A stretch of 9,462 bases of DNA, from assembly GCF_905200055.1 (NCBI RefSeq), contig NZ_CAJKIS010000066.1, forward strand, positions 1 to 9,462, given 5' to 3'. Below, in pieces: positions 1 to 6,843 of this stretch. Both the position numbers and the translations under genes were made by a program. The number at the start of each line of letters is the position of its first letter. Within the stretch, counting starts at the first letter, position 1. The notes below the pieces were generated by a model. The model searched no databases. It saw only the letters and a program-made list of their open reading frames with translations, and had not been told where the DNA came from. This DNA comes from an uncultured Fusobacterium sp. (lineage in GTDB: Bacteria > Fusobacteriota > Fusobacteriia > Fusobacteriales > Fusobacteriaceae).

Positions 1-54
1 AGCAACTGACTTGTAATCAGTAGGTGATTGGTTCGATTCCGATAAGCGGCACCA
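1..54 (+). tRNA. tRNA-Thr (anticodon TGT), 5'-truncated
   Basis: The 3' two thirds of a tRNA are visible; the 5' acceptor strand and most of the D arm lie left of the window. The anticodon stem ACTGA/TCAGT encloses the 7-nt loop CTTGTAA, giving anticodon TGT, which reads the threonine codon ACA. The T arm ATTGG-TTCGATT-CCGAT is intact, followed by the 3' acceptor strand AAGCGGC, discriminator A and an encoded CCA. It lies 21 nt upstream of a tRNA-Leu with no terminator between, so the two are probably one transcript. Confidence 0.93.
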
Positions 55-75
55 TTTAAAAATTTAATTATTTAT

Positions 76-159
76 GCGAGGATGGCGGAATTGGCAGACG
101 CGCTAGACTTAGGATCTAGTGTCCCAGACGTGAGAGTTCAAGTCTCTCTCTTCGCACCA
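76..159 (+). tRNA. tRNA-Leu (anticodon TAG)
   Basis: A complete 84-nt class II tRNA. The acceptor strands GCGAGGA and TCTTCGC pair fully with one G-T wobble, followed by A and an encoded CCA. The anticodon stem CTAGA/TCTAG holds the loop CTTAGGA, so the anticodon is TAG and reads CTA leucine codons. A long variable arm (about 121-132) and the T arm GAGAG-TTCAAGT-CTCTC fit tRNA-Leu. It is the last gene of the tRNA cluster before a terminator. Confidence 0.96.
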
Positions 160-180
160 ATAAGAAAATAACTTTTTTAG

Positions 181-213
181 AATAGATTTTGTAATTACAA
201 AATCTATTTTTTT
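181..213 (+). terminator. Rho-independent terminator of the tRNA cluster
   Basis: A perfect 28-bp palindrome (181-208, arms AATAGATTTTGTAA and its reverse complement, no spacer) runs straight into a T tract ending at 213. As RNA this folds into a hairpin with about 11 closed pairs and a small central loop, followed by U residues: a typical intrinsic terminator for the tRNA transcript. The next start codon is only 33 nt beyond the T tract. Confidence 0.8.
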
Positions 214-245
214 AGTTTTATGTGATTAAAACTTTTGGGGGCTTT

Positions 246-614
246 ATGAAAAAAATAATAATTATTCTATCACTTATCTTTTCATTTTCTTCTAATATCT
301 TTGCTGAAAATGAAGAGTTAATTGAAGGTGGAATTGTAAAATATGATCATCATACACATATAGTGGGGATATATAAAACTCCTCAAGAAGCAAAAAATAT
401 TTTTAATAATCGTTCTGAACACTTTTTATCAACATATAAAAAAATTAAAAATGTTTTATTTTATTGCCAAGATCAAAAAACTGAAGTTAATATTTTTGTG
501 AAAAAAAATAAAGAAGATATATATTGCTTTGTTATGATGGAAGGAAATAAGATTATATATGCAAGTGAGATTCCAGAAGATGATTGTCCTATTATAAAAA
601 AATTTTTAAAATAG
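246..614 (+). CDS. Small secreted protein of unknown function
   Basis: A 122-residue protein I do not recognise. I chose ATG 246 over the in-frame GTG at 222: a GGGGG Shine-Dalgarno-like run lies 4 nt upstream of the ATG, and the ATG places a textbook signal peptide at the N terminus (MKK, then a hydrophobic stretch to about residue 16, cleavage likely after NIFA at residue 20). The mature protein of about 100 residues is charged, with a DHHTH cluster at 34-38 and three cysteines at 74, 94 and 114, spaced exactly 20 apart. No lipobox is present, so it is probably periplasmic or secreted. It sits alone between the tRNA terminator and a convergent sigma gene. The AT-rich lysine/isoleucine codon usage matches its neighbours. 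No function is assigned. Confidence 0.72.
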   Translation: MKKIIIILSLIFSFSSNIFAENEELIEGGIVKYDHHTHIVGIYKTPQEAKNIFNNRSEHFLSTYKKIKNVLFYCQDQKTEVNIFVKKNKEDIYCFVMMEGNKIIYASEIPEDDCPIIKKFLK

Positions 615-629
615 TTTTTATATAAATAA

Positions 630-690
630 GAGGCATACTTAAAAGAGATGAGAATTTTTTTCTTATTTCTTTTAAATATGCCTCATTTTT
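630..690. terminator. Shared terminator between convergent genes
   Basis: A long hairpin has arms GAGGCATA-C-TTAAAAGA (630-646) and TCTTTTAA-A-TATGCCTC (668-684), 16 pairs with one C/A mismatch. It is followed by ATTTTT on the plus strand. It lies 15 nt after the small secreted gene and immediately after the stop codon of the minus-strand sigma gene, so it probably ends both transcripts. The T tract is better on the plus strand. Confidence 0.8.
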
Positions 691-691
691 G

Positions 692-1282
692 TTATTCTTT
701 GTCATATTCTTCTAAAAATCTATTCAGTTTTTTCTTTATTCTCTGAATACTATTATCTATAGATTTTGGTGTTCTTCCTGTTTTTTCAGCTATCTCTGTA
801 TATGTCATCTCAGATAACATATATTCAAAAACCTCATTTTCCATTTTACTAAGATTAGTTTTTAAATATCTATTTAATTCTCTAAATCTTTCTTTACTCA
901 TTACAATCTCTTCTGGATTATAAAAATTAAAAGATTTATTAGAGTAACTTATATTTGAAGTATCTTCTGTCTCTGGATTTATCATTGCCATGTTTAAAAT
1001 TCTGTTTTTCCCAGCATTAGAACTTTTTATAGCTGTTATTATTTGACGTTTTATACATAAAATAGCAAATGTTGTAAAAGACGCTGTTTTATTTTCATCA
1101 TAACCATTTATAGCTTTTAATAATCCAATCATAGCTTCTTGAATAACATCCTCTCTATCTCCACCATAGAAAAAATAATTTTTAGTTCTCATTTGAATAA
1201 TATTCTTAAATTTAGAAAATATCTCTTGTATTGCTATTTCATTTCCTTCTTGTGCATTTTTTATTGTTTGTGAACTTACCAT
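692..1282 (-). CDS. sigH: Sigma-70 family factor, SigH/Spo0H-like
   Basis: A 196-residue RNA polymerase sigma factor close to Bacillus Spo0H in layout. Region 2.2 (about 42-63, DREDVIQEAMIGLLKAI) binds core polymerase. Regions 2.3-2.4 (about 68-90, FTTFAILCIKRQIITAIK) melt and read the -10 element and are nearly the B. subtilis SigH text (FAELCITRQIITAIK). The region 4.2 helix-turn-helix (159-186, YTEIAEKTG then KSIDNSIQRIKKKL) reads the -35 and matches the SigH KSIDNALQRVKRKL signature. There is no region 1.1 and no anti-sigma gene adjacent. The ATG at 1282 has AGGAGG 5 nt upstream. B. subtilis SigH drives early sporulation and competence genes; in a presumed non-sporulating host the role is more likely competence or stationary phase. 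The family call is strong; the role is inferred. Confidence 0.92.
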   Translation of the reverse strand: MVSSQTIKNAQEGNEIAIQEIFSKFKNIIQMRTKNYFFYGGDREDVIQEAMIGLLKAINGYDENKTASFTTFAILCIKRQIITAIKSSNAGKNRILNMAMINPETEDTSNISYSNKSFNFYNPEEIVMSKERFRELNRYLKTNLSKMENEVFEYMLSEMTYTEIAEKTGRTPKSIDNSIQRIKKKLNRFLEEYDKE

Positions 1283-1358
1283 TTCAACCTCCTCAAATAA
1301 ACTATATCTATAAGCATTTTTTAACTTTCGTAACTAAACTATTTTCTTTTGTATATTA

Positions 1359-1387
1359 ATTATAACAAGTATTTCAGTTATTTCCAA
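1359..1387 (-). promoter_or_regulatory. Candidate promoter of the sigH-like gene
   Basis: Read on the minus strand, TTGGAA (1387-1382) and a perfect TATAAT (1364-1359) are separated by 17 bp, and TG lies one base before the -10 (extended -10, TGTTATAAT). Transcription would begin about 70 nt before the start codon. It is the best housekeeping-type promoter in this spacer. Confidence 0.6.
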
Positions 1388-1399
1388 AGTTTAAATAAT

Positions 1400-1740
1400 A
1401 ATAAAATTCCCAAAATAACAATATTTTCCCACCAAACCTTTATTACAGTTGACTTTTAACAATTTTTTATCACTTTAATTTTTTTTATAATTTTTCTTCT
1501 TATGAAACAGTATGAACCTGTTTACTACCTTATATATCTCTTATTTTTAGTAATAAAGTGATAAAATTATATTTTTTATTACAAAATCAAGCATTTTTTA
1601 TTACATTTCAACATATTTTTTTATATTTTTTAAATTAAATAATTAATTTTTTATATTTAAATATTTTTTATTAACTTTTTTTGTAAATTTTTTAATTCTA
1701 ATTTTATAAAATATACTTTATAGCTTATTTTTTAAAAATA
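1400..1740. other. AT-rich divergent intergenic region with short repeats
   Basis: No credible gene lies here. The stretch is extremely AT-rich with many A and T runs, so it may be intrinsically bent. Three kinds of order stand out. First, the octamer TTTATTAC occurs at 1439, 1575 and 1597 and inverted at 1550. Second, the 13-mer ATTTTTTATTACA is repeated at 1571 and 1593, 22 bp apart. Third, TTTTATCACTTTA (1465-1477) is perfectly inverted at 1554-1566. A 10-bp imperfect direct repeat (TATGAAACAG/TATGAACCTG) lies at 1501-1520. It separates the divergent sigma gene and radical SAM operon and probably carries their regulatory sites. Confidence 0.5.
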
Positions 1741-1743
1741 TTG

Positions 1744-1776
1744 TATAATTTAGAAGAAGATTTCTAAATTAGGGGG
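1744..1776 (+). promoter_or_regulatory. Radical SAM operon -10 box, overlapping inverted repeat and RBS
   Basis: A perfect TATAAT (1744-1749) precedes the operon, with no convincing -35 but AT-rich upstream DNA. A perfect inverted repeat, TAATTTAGAA-(6 nt)-TTCTAAATTA (1746-1771), begins inside the -10 and ends at the AGGGGG ribosome binding run (1771-1776), 10 nt before ATG 1787. This geometry suits a repressor operator covering -10 and start site; alternatively it forms a 5' hairpin in the mRNA next to the ribosome site. Confidence 0.5.
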
Positions 1777-1786
1777 CATTATTGAT

Positions 1787-2710
1787 ATGGAATTAAAATA
1801 TGTTTTTGGACCTGTTCCATCTAGAAGATTAGGAAAATCTTTAGGAATAAGTCCTATTCCTCGTAAAACTTGCAATTATTCTTGTATTTACTGCCAATTA
1901 GGTAGAACAGATAAAATGATTGGAGAAAGAAAGGAGTTTTTTCCTTTAAAAGATATCATTAATGAATTTAAAGATTATTTAAAAGAATCTTTTGATTTTG
2001 ATGTTGTAACTATTGTTGGGGAAGGTGAGCCTACTCTTTATTCTAAACTTGGAGAATTAATTAAAGAAGTTAAAAAAATTACTGATAAACCTGTTGCTGT
2101 TATTACAAATGGGGCTCTACTCAGTTCAAAAGAGGTAAGAGATGAGTTAATGAATGCTGATATTCTCCTACCTTCAATAGATGGCTATAATGAAGACACA
2201 GCAAAAAAAATTGATCGACCATTAGGAACTATTCATTTTAAGGATGAACTTGAGGGATTGATTGAGTTTTCAAAAGAGTATAAAGGTCAATTACTACTTG
2301 AAATAATGCTTATATCTGGTATAAATTGTGATAAAAATTCTATTGAGCATTTTAAAGAAATTTTAAAAAAAATAAAATATGATAGAGTCTATCTGAATAC
2401 TCCAGTGAGACCTCCTGCTGAAAGTTTTGTAAAAGTTATCTCTCAAGAGGAGATGAAATATGCTGTGAAAGAACTTGGTGGAATTTCTATTGATATGTTA
2501 AGCTCTGGAGAGTTTTTTAGTGAGATTAAAGATTCCTATGAGGCTATTCTTAATATAATTAGACGTCATCCAATGAATCAATTTGAAATCAATAGCTTTT
2601 TAGAATCAAGAAAAGAAAAGCTTGAATACAATATCTTTGAGAAATTAGAAAAAGATAAAAAAATTAACTGTATCCTTTACAAAGGAATAAAAACTTACAG
2701 ATTAAAATAA
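1787..2710 (+). CDS. Radical SAM protein, COG0731 type
   Basis: A 307-residue radical S-adenosylmethionine enzyme. The [4Fe-4S] motif CNYSCIYC supplies C29, C33 and C36 (CX3CX2C), preceded by FGPVPSRRLGKSLG (7-20) and followed by QLGRT, which is typical of the COG0731 group. The GEGEPT motif (78-83) corresponds to the SAM-binding 'GGE' strand, and NTPVRPP (204-210) closes the barrel. The last 50 residues (about 257-307) look like a small winged-helix domain. COG0731 is named after archaeal/eukaryotic wyosine synthase TYW1, but bacterial members have no settled substrate, so no reaction is assigned. It lies 10 nt upstream of a pyridoxamine kinase gene, so the two are almost certainly co-transcribed. 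Confidence 0.9.
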   Translation: MELKYVFGPVPSRRLGKSLGISPIPRKTCNYSCIYCQLGRTDKMIGERKEFFPLKDIINEFKDYLKESFDFDVVTIVGEGEPTLYSKLGELIKEVKKITDKPVAVITNGALLSSKEVRDELMNADILLPSIDGYNEDTAKKIDRPLGTIHFKDELEGLIEFSKEYKGQLLLEIMLISGINCDKNSIEHFKEILKKIKYDRVYLNTPVRPPAESFVKVISQEEMKYAVKELGGISIDMLSSGEFFSEIKDSYEAILNIIRRHPMNQFEINSFLESRKEKLEYNIFEKLEKDKKINCILYKGIKTYRLK

Positions 2711-2720
2711 AGGAGTTAAA

Positions 2721-3608
2721 ATGGAAAATATTGTAAAAAAAGTTGCTGCTATACACGATTTATCTGGCTTTGGAAGATCATCTTTAACAAGTATAATTCC
2801 TATCCTATCTAGTATGAAAGTACAAGTTTGCCCTGTTCCAACAGCAGTTTTATCTAGCCATACTGGTGGATTTGAAGGCTATAGTTTTCTTGATCTTACT
2901 GATTATATGGAACAACATATAGCACATTGGAAAAGTTTAAATCTTGAATTTGATTGCATCTATTCAGGTTTTTTAGGTTCTCCTAAACAAATGAAAATAG
3001 TTGCTGATTTTATAGATTTCTTTGGTCACAAAAATAATCTTACTGTTGTAGATCCTGTTCTTGGAGATAATGGTAAATTATATGGAACTATGAACAACGA
3101 AATGGTTGAAGAGATGAAAAAATTAATTAGTAAAGCTGATATTATCACTCCAAACTTTACTGAAGTTACTTTTTTATTAAATAAACCATATAAGAAAGAG
3201 ATTAGTGAACCAGAGGTTAAAGAATGGCTTATTGAATTAGCAAATATGGGACCTAAAATAGTTATTGCTACAAGTGTTCCAGACGAAAATTCTCATAAGG
3301 CTGATAGAAAAACAAATGTTATAGCTTATGACAAAGAAAATGATGTCTTCTGGAAAGTTAGCTGTAAATATATTCCTGCTTCTTATCCTGGAACTGGAGA
3401 TGCATATACAAGCGTTGTAATTGGAAGTTTACTTCAAGGGGATAGTCTACCTATAGCTATTGAGAGAGGGGTACAATTTATTACACAATGTATCTTAGCT
3501 AGTTATGGTTTCAAATATCCAAATCGTGAAGGGGTTCTTTTAGAGAGAATGCTTGATGTTCTAAAAATGCCTACTATATCTAATAGTTATGAACTTTTAA
3601 AGAGATAA
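2721..3608 (+). CDS. Pyridoxamine/pyridoxal kinase (PdxY/PdxK-like)
   Basis: A 295-residue cytoplasmic kinase of the ribokinase superfamily that phosphorylates B6 vitamers with ATP in the salvage route to pyridoxal 5'-phosphate. The N terminus HDLSGFGRSS (12-21) forms the substrate site with TAVLSSHTGG (41-50). DPVLGDNGKLY (111-121) and TPNFTE (143-148) are characteristic of pyridoxal kinases, and PGTGDAYTS (223-231) is the anion hole with catalytic D227. The length is typical. The ATG at 2721 has AAGGAG just upstream, 10 nt after the radical SAM stop. Substrate preference (pyridoxal, pyridoxamine or hydroxymethylpyrimidine) cannot be read from sequence alone; this type is commonly named pyridoxamine kinase. 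PLP is also a cofactor for amino-acid catabolism, which suits the host inferred here. Confidence 0.9.
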   Translation: MENIVKKVAAIHDLSGFGRSSLTSIIPILSSMKVQVCPVPTAVLSSHTGGFEGYSFLDLTDYMEQHIAHWKSLNLEFDCIYSGFLGSPKQMKIVADFIDFFGHKNNLTVVDPVLGDNGKLYGTMNNEMVEEMKKLISKADIITPNFTEVTFLLNKPYKKEISEPEVKEWLIELANMGPKIVIATSVPDENSHKADRKTNVIAYDKENDVFWKVSCKYIPASYPGTGDAYTSVVIGSLLQGDSLPIAIERGVQFITQCILASYGFKYPNREGVLLERMLDVLKMPTISNSYELLKR

Positions 3609-3674
3609 ATTAATTCAAGGAAATCTTATGTCACTTTCATAAATCAACTAAAATATAGAAAGGATGTAGATATT

Positions 3675-4448
3675 ATGTTTGAAGATGCTGCTTTAAGAGC
3701 TCTAGTTTTGTCTTTCTTTGCTGGAATGTCAACTTTATTAGGTGCTCTTACTATCTTTTTTGCTAATAAAAAAAGTGAAAAATTAGTTACTGTTTCATTA
3801 GGGTTTGCTGGGGGAGTTATGTTAAGTGTTTCTTTTACTGACTTACTACCTAATGCAACTCAACTTTTAACTGAATATTATAATGAAAAACTTGGTATTT
3901 TTCTAAGTGTGGTTTTTCTTCTTGTAGGAGTTCTTTTTGCTGCAATGTTGGATAAATTTGTTCCACATGAGCCTGAACCTGATGGAGATGGAAAAAAACA
4001 TGAAAATCTTTTTAGAGTGGGATTTGTCTCTACTCTTGCTATTGGGTTACATAACTTTCCTGAAGGAATAGCAACTTTTATGGCTGGATATGAAGATTTA
4101 ACTTTAGGTGTTTCTATCGCTCTTGCTATTACAATGCACAATATTCCTGAAGGAATCTCAGTGGCTATGCCAATATATTTTGCTACTGGTAGTAAGTTAA
4201 AAGCTTTTAAATATACCTTTCTATCTGGTATAGCTGAACCTATTGGAGCTCTCCTTGCTTTTCTAGTTTTAAAACCGTTTATAAACAGTTTAACATTGGG
4301 AATGATATTTGGGGTTATCTCTGGAATTATGCTTTATATTGCTATTGAGGAGTTATTACCAAGTTCTAAGCAGTATGGATATTCTAAAGAGGCTCTTATG
4401 GCAATTTTTGCTGGAATTATTCTTATGCCTCTTACTCATATAATCTAA
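3675..4448 (+). CDS. zupT: ZIP-family zinc transporter, ZupT-like
   Basis: A 257-residue polytopic membrane protein, the same length as E. coli ZupT, that imports Zn2+ and often other divalent metals. About eight membrane segments are visible. The paired metal-site motifs HNFPEG (126-131, TM4) and HNIPEG (155-160, TM5) define the ZIP binuclear site. SGIAEPIGA (184-192) and IEELLP (224-229) are further conserved polar positions in later helices. The short hydrophilic loop at about 96-112 (PHEPEPDGDGKKHE) has two histidines and several acidic residues and corresponds to the usual cytoplasmic TM3-TM4 loop. An AAAGG site lies upstream of ATG 3675. It follows the kinase gene by 66 nt without a terminator, so it is probably the last gene of that operon. 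Metal specificity is inferred. Confidence 0.9.
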   Translation: MFEDAALRALVLSFFAGMSTLLGALTIFFANKKSEKLVTVSLGFAGGVMLSVSFTDLLPNATQLLTEYYNEKLGIFLSVVFLLVGVLFAAMLDKFVPHEPEPDGDGKKHENLFRVGFVSTLAIGLHNFPEGIATFMAGYEDLTLGVSIALAITMHNIPEGISVAMPIYFATGSKLKAFKYTFLSGIAEPIGALLAFLVLKPFINSLTLGMIFGVISGIMLYIAIEELLPSSKQYGYSKEALMAIFAGIILMPLTHII

Positions 4449-4488
4449 AAAGAGCTACTGGATGCTTTGCATCCTCTAGCTCTTTTTT
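4447..4488. terminator. Bidirectional terminator
   Basis: The outer stem AAAAGAGCTA/TAGCTCTTTT encloses the inner stem GGATGC-TTT-GCATCC. A tracts on the left and a T6 tract on the right make it work in both directions. It ends the zupT operon, overlapping its stop codon, and the convergent nfn/gltA gene 8 nt further on. Confidence 0.87.
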
Positions 4489-4496
4489 ATTTTTAA

Positions 4497-6767
4497 CTAT
4501 TTCTTACTTTTCAAATATTTATCAATTTCAATAGCAGCTTTCTTTCCTGCTTCCATAGCCAAAATTACTGTTGCTGCTCCTGTAACAGCATCTCCACCAG
4601 CAAAAACTCCCTCTCTTGAAGTTTTTCCTGTTTCTTCATCAGCTTCTATTCCATGCCATCTATTTGTTACTAAATTATTAGTTGTTGATGTTATCAATGG
4701 ATTTGGTGATGTACCTAATGCCATTATAACTGTTTCTACTTCCATTATAAACTCACTATTAGGTATAACTGAGAATTTTGCTCTTCCACTTTCATCTGGC
4801 TCTCCAAGCTCCATTCTTATACATTTAGCCTCTTTTACCCAACCTTTTTCATCTGCAATTATCTCAGTAGGAGAAACTAAAAATTCAAATTTTACACCTT
4901 CCTCTTTTGCATGGTGAATTTCCTCTCTTCTAGCTGGTAATTCTGCTTCTCCACGTCTATATACAATAGTAGTATCTGCACCTAGCCTCTTAGCCGTTCT
5001 AGCAGCATCCATAGCCACGTTTCCACCACCAACTACGATTACTCTCTTACCTATTTTAATAGGAGTGTTATAATCAATTTTATTAGCTCTCATAAGATTT
5101 ACCCTTGTTAAAAACTCATTTGCTGAAATAACACCATTATAATTCTCTCCAGGTATATTCATAAATCTTGGTAGTCCTGCTCCACTTCCTATAAATACTG
5201 CTGAATATCCTTTTTCATCCAATAACTCATCAACTGTAAATGTTCTTCCAATAACACTATCTGTTTTAAACTCTACTCCAAGTTGTTTTAAGTTTTCTAT
5301 CTCTTTATCTACTACTTTTTCTTTAGGCAATCTAAATTCAGGAATTCCATAACTTAAAACTCCACCTAATTTATGTAGTGCCTCAAATATAGTTACTTGA
5401 TATCCTTTTTTAGCTAAATCTCCAGCTGCTGTAAGCCCTGCAGGTCCTCCACCTATAATAGCTACCTTTTGATTTTTTTCCTCTTCAACTTCAAAGTCAA
5501 TCTTATTTTCAATTATCCAATCTCCAACAAATCTTTCAAGTTTTCCTATAGCTATCGGCTCTCCTTTTACTCCTAAGATACACTTTCCTTCACATTGAGT
5601 TTCTTGAGGGCACACTCTTCCACATACTGCTGGAAGATTTGAATATTTTATAATTATTTTAGCTGCTTCTAATATATCCCCCTCTTTTATCTTTTGAATA
5701 AATCCTGGTATATCTATTGAAACAGGACATCCCTTAGTACATAGAGGATTTTTACAATTTAAACATCTTGCTGCTTCTGCTTGTGCCTCTACTAAATTAT
5801 ATCCATAGCAAACTTCATCAAAGTTCTTATTTCTTATCTCTGGTTTTTGTTCTCTTACTGGAACTCTTTTTTTAGGTTCAAATGTAGGTTCATGATTTGG
5901 ACAAGCAGGGTTTTCATGAGTTTCTCCATCTTCTATCTTTAGAATATTTCTTCCCTCTTCTGTTTTATACATATTTTGTCTTCTCATTGCTTCATCAAAG
6001 TTTACATCATCTCCATTAAACTCTGGTCCATCTACACAAGCAAATTTAACCTTGTTTCCAATAGTAACTCTACAAGCTCCACACATTCCTGTTCCATCTA
6101 CCATCAATGGATTTAAACTTACTGTATTAGGGATGTTATTCTCTCTACATTTTTTTGAAGCAAATTTCATCATAATCATTGGTCCTATTACAACTGCATG
6201 ATCATAATGTTTTCCCTCTGCTAATAGATCATCTAACATATCTGTTACAAGTCCCTTTTTCCCATAGCTTCCATCATCTGTACATACATACAGATTTTTT
6301 GCTATTACTTTCATCTCTTCTTCAAAAATAAGAGTGTCTTTACTTCTAGTTCCAATGATAACATCTACATCACAACCTTTTTCCTTCATCCATTTAACTT
6401 GAGGATAAACTGGAGCTGTTCCAACCCCTCCTGCTATAAAGATATACTTCTTATTTTTTAACTCCTCTTCTCCTAAATGAATAAGTTCACTTGGCTGCCC
6501 CAATGGTCCTACTACATCAGAAAAACTTTCTCCTTTTTCTAATTTTGCCATATCCTGTGTACTTTTTCCTACCACTTGAAAAACTATTGTTACTGTTCCT
6601 TTTTCTCTATCATAATCACATATTGTTAAAGGTATTCTCTCTCCCTTTTCATCTGTTTTAACTATAAGAAATTGCCCTGGTTGAGCTGAATTAGCTAGAT
6701 CTTTTGCCTCTATATCCATATAACAAATTATTGGAGTCAACCATTTTTTCTCTACTATTTTATACAT
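4497..6767 (-). CDS. gltA: Fused NfnA-NfnB type transhydrogenase (GltA-like)
   Basis: A 756-residue fusion of two flavoproteins. Residues 1 to about 280 are NfnA/SudB-like (ferredoxin-NADP reductase fold): RIPLTIC (44-50) for FAD, GGVGTAP (113-119) for NAD(H), and a [2Fe-2S] site with C229, C232 and C244. Residues from about 310 are NfnB/GltA-like: two [4Fe-4S] sites (C335, C338, C343, C347 and C382, C386, C392, C396), an FAD Rossmann motif IIGGGPAGLTAAG (437-449) and an NADPH Rossmann motif VVGGGNVAMDAAR (578-590). In clostridia, NfnAB couples NADH and reduced ferredoxin oxidation to NADP+ reduction by flavin-based bifurcation. Databases often call the fusion a glutamate synthase small subunit, but no GltB large subunit is nearby. 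AGGAGG precedes ATG 6767. Neighbouring gdhA supports a role in redox balance during glutamate use. Confidence 0.92.
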   Translation of the reverse strand: MYKIVEKKWLTPIICYMDIEAKDLANSAQPGQFLIVKTDEKGERIPLTICDYDREKGTVTIVFQVVGKSTQDMAKLEKGESFSDVVGPLGQPSELIHLGEEELKNKKYIFIAGGVGTAPVYPQVKWMKEKGCDVDVIIGTRSKDTLIFEEEMKVIAKNLYVCTDDGSYGKKGLVTDMLDDLLAEGKHYDHAVVIGPMIMMKFASKKCRENNIPNTVSLNPLMVDGTGMCGACRVTIGNKVKFACVDGPEFNGDDVNFDEAMRRQNMYKTEEGRNILKIEDGETHENPACPNHEPTFEPKKRVPVREQKPEIRNKNFDEVCYGYNLVEAQAEAARCLNCKNPLCTKGCPVSIDIPGFIQKIKEGDILEAAKIIIKYSNLPAVCGRVCPQETQCEGKCILGVKGEPIAIGKLERFVGDWIIENKIDFEVEEEKNQKVAIIGGGPAGLTAAGDLAKKGYQVTIFEALHKLGGVLSYGIPEFRLPKEKVVDKEIENLKQLGVEFKTDSVIGRTFTVDELLDEKGYSAVFIGSGAGLPRFMNIPGENYNGVISANEFLTRVNLMRANKIDYNTPIKIGKRVIVVGGGNVAMDAARTAKRLGADTTIVYRRGEAELPARREEIHHAKEEGVKFEFLVSPTEIIADEKGWVKEAKCIRMELGEPDESGRAKFSVIPNSEFIMEVETVIMALGTSPNPLITSTTNNLVTNRWHGIEADEETGKTSREGVFAGGDAVTGAATVILAMEAGKKAAIEIDKYLKSKK

Positions 6768-6801
6768 TTAATTCCTCCTAAAATTTAATACATACATCTA
6801 T

Positions 6802-6843
6802 ATTTTACCTCAAAAAAAAAGAAGAACCAAGTATTATTTGGTT
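6802..6843 (-). promoter_or_regulatory. Possible promoter of the nfn/gltA gene
   Basis: On the minus strand TTGGTT (6843-6838) and TAAAAT (6807-6802) are 17 bp apart, giving a leader of roughly 30 nt before ATG 6767. The -35 match is weak and lies inside the right arm of the gdhA terminator, so the call is tentative. Some promoter is expected because the terminator upstream is strong. Confidence 0.33.

Noticed and set aside
222..245. GTG start giving an eight-residue N-terminal extension of the small secreted protein
   Set aside because: The ATG at 246 has its own G-rich ribosome site and places the signal peptide at the N terminus; the extension would contain that site.
1502..1561. 19-codon ORF in the divergent spacer
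   Set aside because: No ribosome binding site precedes the ATG and its composition is that of the surrounding AT-rich DNA.
1632..1649. AAATTAA-ATAA-TTAATTT inverted repeat
   Set aside because: It consists wholly of A and T in the most AT-rich part of the spacer, where such dyads are expected by chance.
3618..3640. AGGAAAT resembling a SigH -35 element before zupT
   Set aside because: No GAAT-type -10 occurs at the correct distance, so it does not qualify as a SigH promoter.
3878..4141. 87-codon open frame on the minus strand inside zupT
   Set aside because: It is a shadow of the strongly supported transporter gene, has no ribosome site, and its product is rich in Lys, Arg, Ser and Pro with no recognisable fold.
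4497..6767. Classical glutamate synthase small subunit
   Set aside because: The N-terminal NfnA-like half with a [2Fe-2S] motif and the absence of a nearby large subunit fit an Nfn-type transhydrogenase better; the name survives only as a family label.
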